A stretch of DNA of 9,573 nucleotides from Trebonia sp036509215 (GTDB lineage: Bacteria > Actinomycetota > Actinomycetes > Streptosporangiales > Streptosporangiaceae). The notes under the pieces were generated by a model. It saw only the letters and a list, made by a program, of their open reading frames with translations, did no database searches and was not told the origin of the DNA. The stretch lies in NCBI GenBank assembly GCA_036509215.1, contig DATCGA010000202.1:1-9573 (forward strand), read 5' to 3'. The position numbers were made by a program, and so were the translations under genes. Positions 1-5,920 of the stretch are shown in pieces (position 1 is the first letter of the stretch; each line of letters opens with the position of its first letter).

Positions 1-1333
1 CTCCTTCGTCGGTTACGTCGGGAATCCGCCACAGCTGGCGGAGCATCAGCGTGAGTGAGATCCCGTAGGGGACCGTGGAGGCGATGGCCGCACCCGTTAC
101 CCCGATGACGGGGAGCAGGGCAGCGAGCAGCACGAGGGTGAAGATGAGGGCTACGCCTTCCGCGCGCGCCGCGACCAGCTGACGCTTCGTGCCACGGAGC
201 AGGTTGGCCGTGACCTGGCCGCACGACAGGAAGATGCCGCCAGGAGTGAGAATCCACAGCAGCGGGACGGCGCTCCGGTAGGCCGGTCCGAAGACCAGTG
301 GTATGAGGGTGGGCGCCACGGCCGCGAGCGGGAGCAGGATGGCGGTCGCGATTGCGAGGCTGACAAACACCGCCGTCCGCTGCAGCCGACGGGTCTGCGG
401 GGTGACGGCCGCCTCCGCCGCGAGCTTGGGAAGCAGGACGTAGCCGATCGCCGAGACGAGCGGTGCGGGCAGCAGCGTCATCGACACGGCGATCGAGTAG
501 CAGCCTAGGTCCGCAGGCGGGACCGTGACGGACAGCACGAGCTGGTCAAGGTAGGCGTTGACCGATGCGGGGGCCGCGGCCGCGATCTGCGCGACCCCGT
601 AGCTTGCCAGCGGCCTGACCAGCCCGGTCGCGAAGCGCCCAGGCGCCAGGCCGACGCGTCGGCACCCCCAGTAGGACGAGCAGAGCTGGATAAGGACCGA
701 GCCGAGCAGCACCACAAGCACGGTGTCGAGGGTGAGCATCCGCAGCCGCCATAGCACGATCACGGCAGTGAGGGCCGCGAGCGGCTGGATGACTCGCACC
801 TTGTTCCAGAGCTGAAGCGCGCGGCCCATCAGCGCGAACGTGTGGCAGTCGGCGACACAGGCGACGGGCAGGCATATGAAGGCGATCCGATAGGCCACCG
901 TGAGCCCGGAATGGCCGCGGCCAAGCACCGGCGCAAGCAGCAGACCGCACACCATCGCGAGTCCGCCGCTCGCGAGCAGCATGGTGCGTGAGGTAGCGAG
1001 GAACTCGCGCGCCTGCCCGGGATCCTTGGCGACGTAGAAGCACAGCGCGACGGACTGGCCAAGCTCGCCGAACATGAGCGCGATCCCGAGCCACGACGTG
1101 ACGGCGGTGTACTCGCCGCGCATTGCGGGTCCCACCGCCCGGGCAATGAGAACCCCGCTCAGCGCGCCCGCCATGTTCGCCGCGATATTGAAGCCGGCCG
1201 TCTGAACAACCGACCGGCCGATGCCCGGGCGGCTCAGCCGGGCGCGCAGCATGGCCGGCCCGGTGGCGAGGCGCTCGCCGAGGCCGACGGACGCGTGCCT
1301 GGCAGCGTATCCAGTGGCGGGCGGATCGCTCAC
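1..1333 (-). CDS. Polysaccharide flippase, Wzx/MATE-like (C-terminus cut by window edge)
   Basis: Reading from a GTG at 1333, the minus strand is open for 444 codons to the window edge. The protein is strongly hydrophobic with roughly ten or more membrane segments, the first at about residues 42-65. Family-like signatures are VLIARAVGPAMRGEY (61-75), YLDQLVLSV followed by LGCYSIAVSMT (261-286), and LVFGPAYRSAVPLLWIL (346-362). These match polysaccharide-biosynthesis flippases (Polysacc_synt and its C-terminal domain), which turn lipid-linked glycan units from the inner to the outer face of the cytoplasmic membrane. Members are usually about 430-500 residues, so little is missing. The GTG overlaps the TGA of the upstream methyltransferase (GTGA, 1330-1333) and there is no good ribosome site, which suggests translational coupling. 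The first 40 residues are polar and Arg-rich, so a later start such as Met28 is possible. The substrate is unknown, presumably the glycan modified by the neighbouring enzymes. Confidence 0.85.
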   Translation of the reverse strand, partial: MSDPPATGYAARHASVGLGERLATGPAMLRARLSRPGIGRSVVQTAGFNIAANMAGALSGVLIARAVGPAMRGEYTAVTSWLGIALMFGELGQSVALCFYVAKDPGQAREFLATSRTMLLASGGLAMVCGLLLAPVLGRGHSGLTVAYRIAFICLPVACVADCHTFALMGRALQLWNKVRVIQPLAALTAVIVLWRLRMLTLDTVLVVLLGSVLIQLCSSYWGCRRVGLAPGRFATGLVRPLASYGVAQIAAAAPASVNAYLDQLVLSVTVPPADLGCYSIAVSMTLLPAPLVSAIGYVLLPKLAAEAAVTPQTRRLQRTAVFVSLAIATAILLPLAAVAPTLIPLVFGPAYRSAVPLLWILTPGGIFLSCGQVTANLLRGTKRQLVAARAEGVALIFTLVLLAALLPVIGVTGAAIASTVPYGISLTLMLRQLWRIPDVTDEG

Positions 1334-2061
1334 CCGCCGGGCCGCCGCGCGGCGAAGGTGAGGTTCTGGGTCACGATGTGCCCGCGCACGGCACCGGTCT
1401 CGGCCGCGATCATCAGCTTGAACATCCCGCTGACCGGCTTCCACGCCGCCGCGCGGAGCGCGCTTGCCACTCCGTGGACCGGCGGCGGGCAGCCGATCAC
1501 CGTGACCGCTTCAAACCCCGCCGCCATCGCCAGCTGTCGGACGCTGCGCGCGGTGAACCAGGTCTCATGGGTGAAATCGCCGTACCTGACATGCCCACCG
1601 AACGGGCTGACGGCGTTCGGCACCCGGGCGATGAACCGGCCGCCTGGTCGCAGCGCGGCGGCCGCCGCGTCGAAGGTGGCCAGCACCTCAGGCTTGGTCA
1701 GATGCTCAAGCAGGTCGGTCGCGGTGACCGCGGCGAGCCGACAGGGCCTGTCCCGCAGCAGGCCGAGGTAGTCGCCCGCGTGGACCTGGGTCAGGCCCGC
1801 TCCGCGTGCGAGCGCCACCTGCTCTGGGCTGACGTCGATGCCGGTCGCGTCATAGCCATCGGCCAGCAGGCACCGTACCAGCTGGCCAGACCCGCATCCG
1901 ATGTCCGCCACGGGACCTGCGGGCGGTGCAGGCAGCAGCGGCCTGATATCGCGTAGGTAGATCAGCCGCGTGGCGTCAGCCGAGCCCGTGCCGCTGTGCT
2001 GGGAAGCATACGACTCGTACAGCCGGTCGCGCAGTGCCGACAGGTCATCCGTGATAGTCAC
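1330..2061 (-). CDS. Class I SAM-dependent methyltransferase
   Basis: This 243-residue protein has a full Rossmann-fold methyltransferase core. The glycine-rich SAM loop is VADIGCGSG (51-59), the acidic ribose-binding residue is Asp76 in GIDVS, a motif TDLLEHLTKPE lies at 115-125, and the post-core turn is LRPGG (137-141). The segment GDFTHETWFTARSV (161-174) resembles methyltransferases found in surface-polysaccharide clusters, so an O-methylation of a sugar is likely, but the acceptor is not shown. The GTG start at 2061 has no Shine-Dalgarno sequence. Instead a TAGTAT hexamer ends six bases before it, so the mRNA may be leaderless. It is the first gene of a likely two-gene unit with the flippase, whose start codon overlaps its stop. 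It shares no obvious extended similarity with the other methyltransferases in the row, so it is not a simple duplicate. Confidence 0.88.
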   Translation of the reverse strand: MTITDDLSALRDRLYESYASQHSGTGSADATRLIYLRDIRPLLPAPPAGPVADIGCGSGQLVRCLLADGYDATGIDVSPEQVALARGAGLTQVHAGDYLGLLRDRPCRLAAVTATDLLEHLTKPEVLATFDAAAAALRPGGRFIARVPNAVSPFGGHVRYGDFTHETWFTARSVRQLAMAAGFEAVTVIGCPPPVHGVASALRAAAWKPVSGMFKLMIAAETGAVRGHIVTQNLTFAARRPGG

Positions 2062-2067
2062 GATGAG

Positions 2068-2095
2068 ATACTAATCAAATACAGCGAGTATTGAA
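2068..2095 (-). promoter_or_regulatory. Candidate leaderless promoter for the 1330-2061 methyltransferase
   Basis: On the minus strand a TAGTAT hexamer (2068-2073) fits the actinobacterial TANNNT -10 consensus. It sits six bases before the GTG at 2061, so transcription would begin at or next to the start codon. TTCAAT (2090-2095), 16 bases further upstream, is a weak -35 match. The surrounding 40 bases (2061-2100) are only 15/40 GC by hand count, far below their neighbours. This is inferred from sequence alone. Confidence 0.5.
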
Positions 2096-2118
2096 CGTAG
2101 TTCTGGAACTGCCGTTCA
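2092..2118. promoter_or_regulatory. Nested inverted repeat upstream of the methyltransferase promoter
   Basis: The outer arms are TGAACG (2092-2097) and CGTTCA (2113-2118). The inner arms are AGTTC (2099-2103) and GAACT (2106-2110). The two pairs are almost concentric. The left end overlaps the proposed -35 of the next gene and the right end contains the stop codon of the preceding gene. It could be an operator, or an RNA hairpin at the 3' end of the upstream transcript. No T-run follows on the minus strand, so an intrinsic terminator is unlikely. Confidence 0.4.
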
Positions 2119-2931
2119 CGCGCGTCGCGCCGTCAGCAGTTGTTGGTCCGGTATGTCGTCATCGGGCATGCTGAGGATCGAATTCAGCGGGCGGACCTCG
2201 GCTGCTGTGAACCCGCGCTCCGTCAGCAGGCGCAACATCTCGGCCGGGGTCCTGGCGAAGCAGTTGAGGCCGTAGCGCAGTCGGACCCGCCCTCTCAGCG
2301 AGCCGTCGGCAAGGCACTCCGCCTCGGTCCGGTACCCGTTCTCCGCGGTGGCGAAGTGCAGTAGCAGTACGCCGCCGGGGCGCACCGCCGCGGCCAGCCG
2401 GCCGAGGACCTGCTTGAGGTCCCCCGTCCGCAAGTGCTGGATCACCGCGAACGAGTACGCCACGTCCACCAGGCCGCCGCTGACACCGAACTCCTGGGCG
2501 GTCCGGTACGTGATGTTAGGCCTGCCGTTCAGCGCTCGCGCGCACGCCAGCACCCCACGGGAGATATCGACCGCGTCGACGTGCGCCGCCTCCCCGGCGA
2601 CCGCGGCCGCCAGGTATCCGGGTCCGCACCCGTAATCCAGCACCCGCGCATGTGACGTCAGGTGCGGGGCGATGAGGGTCTCGGCCAGAACCTGGCGGGA
2701 GCGCCGGTTCCTTGCGTCTTCCGCGCGGACATCGGATGCGTAGAAATAATGCGGCGAGAGTGCCAGGAACCGGAGGGCGAGACGCTCGCGAGACCATGCG
2801 GGAGCGTTCTCGATGGTTCGCTCCACCCAGCTGGCCCCCAGAAAGTTCTGACTGCCGCCCCACGTGGCGCGGCACTTGAGCACGTTGCCCGCGTCGCGCG
2901 CGAGCTTTCCCACGGACATGGCCGTCGGCAT
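2116..2931 (-). CDS. Class I SAM-dependent methyltransferase (Methyltransf_11/25-like)
   Basis: The protein has 271 residues from the ATG at 2931. The SAM-binding motif is VLDYGCGPGYL (97-107), the acidic residue lies in AVDIS (120-124), the post-II motif is YSFAVIQHL (159-167) and the RPGG turn is at 184-187. A roughly 90-residue N-terminal extension, including PHYFYASDVRAEDARNRR (60-77), precedes the core and may shape acceptor binding. The ATG is one base past the TAG of the upstream gene, with GGGG about ten bases before it, so it is probably translated by stop-start coupling. A second ATG at 2919 is possible. The reading frame stays open further upstream, to about 3114, but that part lies inside the preceding gene and reads as low-quality protein. 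The substrate is unknown. Its place in the row suggests a glycan or a glycan precursor. Confidence 0.85.
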   Translation of the reverse strand: MPTAMSVGKLARDAGNVLKCRATWGGSQNFLGASWVERTIENAPAWSRERLALRFLALSPHYFYASDVRAEDARNRRSRQVLAETLIAPHLTSHARVLDYGCGPGYLAAAVAGEAAHVDAVDISRGVLACARALNGRPNITYRTAQEFGVSGGLVDVAYSFAVIQHLRTGDLKQVLGRLAAAVRPGGVLLLHFATAENGYRTEAECLADGSLRGRVRLRYGLNCFARTPAEMLRLLTERGFTAAEVRPLNSILSMPDDDIPDQQLLTARRA

Positions 2932-2932
2932 G

Positions 2933-3607
2933 CTAAGTACCCCGTTTCCCTGGCCTGATGAAAATGGCCGTGTCCCACACGCCGGAGCTCGTCCATATGG
3001 CTCGCCACTCGGCGAGCTCCCGCCAGACCGCAGCCCAGACCGGAGTGGCGGGGCCAAGTGCCGTGGTTCGCGAATTCGGTGCCTTGGACCGGCACGGCAG
3101 GTACCAGTTGACATTGTCGATGATGAGCATTCCGCCCGGCCTGATCTTAGGCATGATGAATTTCGCGGAATAATCCCGGTAATGCCCGTCGACGAGCGCG
3201 AAGTCGACGGCGGCGTCGGGGAAGCCGAGGGCGACTCTGGCGTAGGCGCTGTCGCCGCCGCGCTCCACCGGCTGATCCTCGGGGGCCAGGACGTAATCGA
3301 CGTTGCCGAGGCCGCGGTCCTTGAGCTTGGCGGTCACGATCTGGTGCCACCGCTTGTCGTGCTCCACGCTGGTCAGCGCGCCGACGCGAGCGCCGAACCA
3401 GAGCGTGCTGCGGCCGGAGCCGAACTCCACGCCCAGGTCGTCGGGGGACAGCAGCCCTTCGAGCAACTCGACGGCCGCCGGCGTCAGCCACGGGGCATCG
3501 GGGTGCGCGCGTTCGTAGCAGAGCTGACGTGCGCGGTTGTAGACGTACCGCGGCGTTCGGTGAGAGCGCGGCGGCGGCCGACGCACTGGTGCGCGCATTG
3601 TGCTCAC
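2933..3607 (-). CDS. Class I SAM-dependent methyltransferase (Methyltransf_24-like)
   Basis: From the GTG at 3607 the product has 224 residues. The SAM site is GVEFGSGRST (59-68), followed by VEHD (81-84) as the acidic strand-2 end, DFALVDGHYRDY (135-146) and RPGGMLIIDN (156-165). This layout is typical of small O-methyltransferase-like proteins in which a conserved DG..R..Y stretch lies near the active site. The GTG overlaps the TGA of the FkbM gene (GTGA, 3604-3607) and a GGAGG lies ten bases upstream, which decides the start. ATG 3598 is an alternative four codons in. In-frame sequence upstream of 3607 lies within the FkbM gene and is Arg/Pro-rich, so it was excluded. Trp-rich C-terminal residues (190-210) may form an acceptor pocket. 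The actual acceptor cannot be read from the sequence. Confidence 0.83.
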   Translation of the reverse strand: MSTMRAPVRRPPPRSHRTPRYVYNRARQLCYERAHPDAPWLTPAAVELLEGLLSPDDLGVEFGSGRSTLWFGARVGALTSVEHDKRWHQIVTAKLKDRGLGNVDYVLAPEDQPVERGGDSAYARVALGFPDAAVDFALVDGHYRDYSAKFIMPKIRPGGMLIIDNVNWYLPCRSKAPNSRTTALGPATPVWAAVWRELAEWRAIWTSSGVWDTAIFIRPGKRGT

Positions 3608-4476
3608 AGGCGGGCATCCTCCAGTTCCGGACGGGCGAACACATCGGCCCCGAACCCGGGTTCGGCGACGGGGACGAGGCGTCCCGTCAGGTCGGGGCGG
3701 TAGAGCCGGTAGCCGTAGTCGGCGAGCAGTTCGGCGACCGGCCTGCGGTCGGCGCCGACGGCCAGGGTGGACATCTCGTTCCACTCAACCTGGATCAGGC
3801 CGATCCGGCGGTCAGCGAGCGCGCGGGCGGCGCCGCGAAGCACGTCTATCTCGAACCCCTCGACGTCGACCTTCATCCCCGTCACCCGGCGATCCCCGAT
3901 CAGAGCGTCGATCGTGACCAGCTCTGTCACCACCGGGCCGTCAGGGGCCAGGCTGTTTCCCGCGTCAAGCCCTGAGGTGAACCGGGCGGTCCCGCAGTGA
4001 TCTCCGGCTGCGGCCCGGACCGCGGTCACCTGGTAGCCGTTGAGCGCGATGTTCTCCTGGAGCAGGGCGAAGGTGTCCGCGGCGGGTTCGATCGCGATGA
4101 CCTCGGCGCCAAGCTCGGCGGCCCAGATCGTGTAGGTGCCAATGTTGGCCCCCACGTCGATGAAGAGTCCGCCGCCCCGGAGCGCCCGCCGCCATGCGAG
4201 CATCTCGGGCAGGTCAGGCGGGTTGGCGTAGAGAACCATCGAGGCCGCCGTGCGGTGCGGGTCCACCCAGAGCCGGGATCGCTCGCCGAGTCGCGCCACT
4301 GCCCGCCGGCGCAGCAGCCGAGCCCGCGCCTGATACCGCGCGGCTCGCAGCACCGCGCGCACCCGCTGCCCCGAGTTCGCTGGGTGTCCCCAGACGTACC
4401 TGACGACCCCGGCGCCCATGGCAAGCTGCCCGGCGAGGGGGGCCAGTGAGCTAACGCGGCCTGACCGCTTCGACAT
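3604..4476 (-). CDS. FkbM-family SAM-dependent methyltransferase
   Basis: The protein has 290 residues. The FkbM hallmark motifs are present: FIDVGANIGTYT (105-116) as the SAM loop, EP at 130-131 ending strand 2, ENIALNGY (141-148), and KVDVEGFEIDVLRGA (202-216) as the family's C-terminal signature. FkbM enzymes O-methylate sugars and polyketides and are frequent in surface-polysaccharide and glycolipid clusters. The first 70 residues are basic, with a moderately hydrophobic patch near 8-27, which could give peripheral membrane contact, although no clear membrane helix is seen. The ATG at 4476 has GGAG seven bases upstream and lies 26 bases inside the end of the preceding gene. Its stop overlaps the next GTG. 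This is the most family-specific call among the five methyltransferases. Confidence 0.92.
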   Translation of the reverse strand: MSKRSGRVSSLAPLAGQLAMGAGVVRYVWGHPANSGQRVRAVLRAARYQARARLLRRRAVARLGERSRLWVDPHRTAASMVLYANPPDLPEMLAWRRALRGGGLFIDVGANIGTYTIWAAELGAEVIAIEPAADTFALLQENIALNGYQVTAVRAAAGDHCGTARFTSGLDAGNSLAPDGPVVTELVTIDALIGDRRVTGMKVDVEGFEIDVLRGAARALADRRIGLIQVEWNEMSTLAVGADRRPVAELLADYGYRLYRPDLTGRLVPVAEPGFGADVFARPELEDARL

Positions 4477-5131
4477 AGACGCTCTCCGCCTCCCGTTCCC
4501 TGAGGTCCAACTGGCCCGGCTCGGCTATCCTCGTCGTTCCGGCCGGCACGACGGCCGCCTCCTTGAACCCCGCCTCGCGTAGCAGGCGGGTCAGCGACTC
4601 GCCGTCGTACATCCACAGGTGATGCCTTGGTCCGACCGTCGCCCACTTCGCCCAGCCACGCACTCCGGCGGGCCGGTCCAGGCCCATGTGGATGCCGGAT
4701 ACGAATCCGTCCGCGTCTCCCGTCGCGGCGTAGTCGCGGGCAAGCAGGGACAGGTCGGGCGCGGCTATCCGCACCACGCCTCCCGCGCGGAGCACCCGCT
4801 TCACCTCGGCCAGGAATGCGCGCGCCTCGCCGCGGTCGAGGTGCTCGATCATGTGCGAGCTGTAGACCACGGCGACCGAGCCCGTGGGGCACGGAATGCG
4901 CGCCGCGGCGTTGGCGAAGTGAACACTCCCGCGCTGCGCTATTTGGGCCAGTTCCGCGGACTTCGATGCGAGGAGACCCATTCGCGTCATTACAGACCAG
5001 GCAACCGGCCAGCGGGCTACGCGAACGCTGAACGAATTGTCAAAATTGAGCCACCCAGGAGTGGGTGAAAGCCCGCATCCAGCATTCACCCTAATGTCCG
5101 AATTTGCCTCTTGAATATTTATATCCGTCAT
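4451..5131 (-). CDS. Predicted SAM-dependent methyltransferase, COG4627-like
   Basis: The product has 226 residues from the ATG at 5131. It has the compact architecture of COG4627-type predicted methyltransferases: RVNAGCGLSPTPGWLNFD (14-31) near the N-terminus, then VYSSHMIEHLDRGEA (89-103), RVLRAGGVVRIAAPD (112-126), and a C-terminal HHLWMYDGESLTRLLREAGF (170-189). Relatives are common in capsule and O-antigen loci. The GCG loop replaces the longer GxGxG of typical enzymes, so SAM binding is expected but activity is less certain than in its neighbours. The opening codons are AT-rich and include ATA and AAT, unlike the rest of the window. The ribosome site is weak (GGGAT about 12 bases upstream). 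The frame is open further upstream inside the acyltransferase gene, but that part is Arg-rich shadow sequence. Confidence 0.85.
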   Translation of the reverse strand: MTDINIQEANSDIRVNAGCGLSPTPGWLNFDNSFSVRVARWPVAWSVMTRMGLLASKSAELAQIAQRGSVHFANAAARIPCPTGSVAVVYSSHMIEHLDRGEARAFLAEVKRVLRAGGVVRIAAPDLSLLARDYAATGDADGFVSGIHMGLDRPAGVRGWAKWATVGPRHHLWMYDGESLTRLLREAGFKEAAVVPAGTTRIAEPGQLDLREREAESVYVEAVRPR

Positions 5132-5157
5132 TTTATGAGCGCATCCCGCCGACGATG

Positions 5158-5877
5158 TTAATACCACTTGAAGGAAACGTTTTTCCCGATGATGCGCGCC
5201 GGGTTGCCGGCCACCATCACTGTGCTCGGCACGGCCGAGACAACGACACTGCCCGCGCCCACGACGGCCCCGTCTCCGATCGACGCGCCGAGCACGGTCA
5301 CCCCGGCGCCGACCCACACGTGGTCGCCGATGCTGACCGGCTTGTGGGCGGGCCGCGGCACTCCATCCACGGTGAGTTCGTGCGCATTGCCGTCGAATAT
5401 GTTCGAGTTCCACCCGATACCGGAATTAAGGCCGATGCTGATGTGCTTGAAGCAGGTTATGCAGGCGTTGAAGTTGATGACCGTTTCGGCGCCTATCTCC
5501 AGGTGCGCGTCCCGCAGGAGCAGGACCCGGGTCCCGCGAGCCATCGACACCCGGCCGCTTCCCTTGATCGTCAGCCGCGCGTTCTGCCGCATGTCAAGCG
5601 AGGCCGGCGCGCCACCCGCGTGGTGCTTGCCGATTACTAGCCGGCAGTCGCGCGGCACTCGGATTCGCGCCCCTCGATCCAACCGCAGTCGCGTCCCCCG
5701 CAAGATGATGATCTTGCCGCCAAACCGGAGGCTGAGATAGAGCGAGCGTGCGATGGAGACATGCAGCAGATCTTTGTTGAGCAATTTCGTCCCCGGTGCG
5801 CTAGATGGGCTGCCAGGTGTTCGGCGTGATCCGACTGGCCCGCCAACTCCGCCGACGATAGCGCGGCCGAGTTCCAC
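5158..5877 (-). CDS. Left-handed beta-helix acyltransferase (O-acetyltransferase-like)
   Basis: The C-terminal half shows hexapeptide-repeat rungs of the LbH fold: HISIGLNSGIGWNSNIFDG (145-163), KPVSIGDHVWVGAGVTVLGA (179-198), IGDGAVVGAGSVV (200-212), then the usual cap MVAGNPARIIGKNV (221-234). His166 in NAHEL is the likely catalytic base, by analogy with CysE/WcaF-type enzymes, which acylate sugars from acyl-CoA. An earlier set of degenerate rungs runs from about residue 55 to 140. The start is uncertain. GTG 5877 has AAAAGG seven bases upstream and gives 239 residues, but residues 1-30 are Gly/Pro/Ser-rich and look non-family. A TTG at 5784 would give 208 residues beginning at the conserved-looking LLNKDLLHVS region. 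It is the first gene of the minus-strand row, 26 bases before the next, and most likely O-acetylates the same glycan the methyltransferases modify. Confidence 0.85.
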   Translation of the reverse strand: MELGRAIVGGVGGPVGSRRTPGSPSSAPGTKLLNKDLLHVSIARSLYLSLRFGGKIIILRGTRLRLDRGARIRVPRDCRLVIGKHHAGGAPASLDMRQNARLTIKGSGRVSMARGTRVLLLRDAHLEIGAETVINFNACITCFKHISIGLNSGIGWNSNIFDGNAHELTVDGVPRPAHKPVSIGDHVWVGAGVTVLGASIGDGAVVGAGSVVVSAVPSTVMVAGNPARIIGKNVSFKWY

Positions 5878-5897
5878 GGGACTACCTTTTGCACATG

Positions 5898-5905
5898 TTA
5901 AGTTA
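5898..5905. promoter_or_regulatory. Overlapping divergent -10 hexamers (candidate bidirectional promoter)
   Basis: The bases TTAAGTTA read as TAAGTT on the plus strand (5899-5904) and TAACTT on the minus strand (5900-5905). Both fit TANNNT. The plus hexamer ends seven bases before the GTG at 5912, so that mRNA would be leaderless. The minus hexamer would start RNA near 5893, leaving a short leader with AAAAGG (5885-5890) before the GTG at 5877. No convincing -35 is visible on either side. The 40 bases 5881-5920 are 15/40 GC. Confidence 0.45.
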
Positions 5906-5920
5906 CTCAACGTGACTAAC
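5902..5920. promoter_or_regulatory. Imperfect palindrome over the first LCP start codon (possible operator)
   Basis: GTTACTCAACGTGACTAAC has dyad symmetry of the form GTTAnTCAnnnTGAnTAAC, centred at 5911. It covers the right half of the divergent -10 region and the GTG at 5912. A bound repressor here would block both divergent genes. It partly encodes the first three codons, so symmetry by chance cannot be excluded. Confidence 0.3.

Noticed and set aside
546..1146. Minus-strand open frames of 105-182 codons inside 546-1146.
   Set aside because: They are out-of-frame shadows of the flippase gene. The flippase frame is open from 1333 to the window edge and shows family motifs.
2932..3114. N-terminal extension of the 2116-2931 methyltransferase up to 3114.
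   Set aside because: This stretch lies in another frame of the preceding methyltransferase gene and encodes Arg/Pro/Gly-rich sequence without family resemblance. The ATG one base after the upstream stop is a better start.
3608..3784. Upstream extension of the 2933-3607 methyltransferase to 3784.
   Set aside because: The added residues are an Arg-rich shadow of the FkbM gene. GTG 3607 has a GGAGG and a GTGA overlap.
5170..5183. AAACGTTT palindrome near the acyltransferase 3' end as a regulatory site.
   Set aside because: It is short, lies within the codons for the conserved C-terminal cap, and has no promoter-like neighbours. Chance is sufficient.
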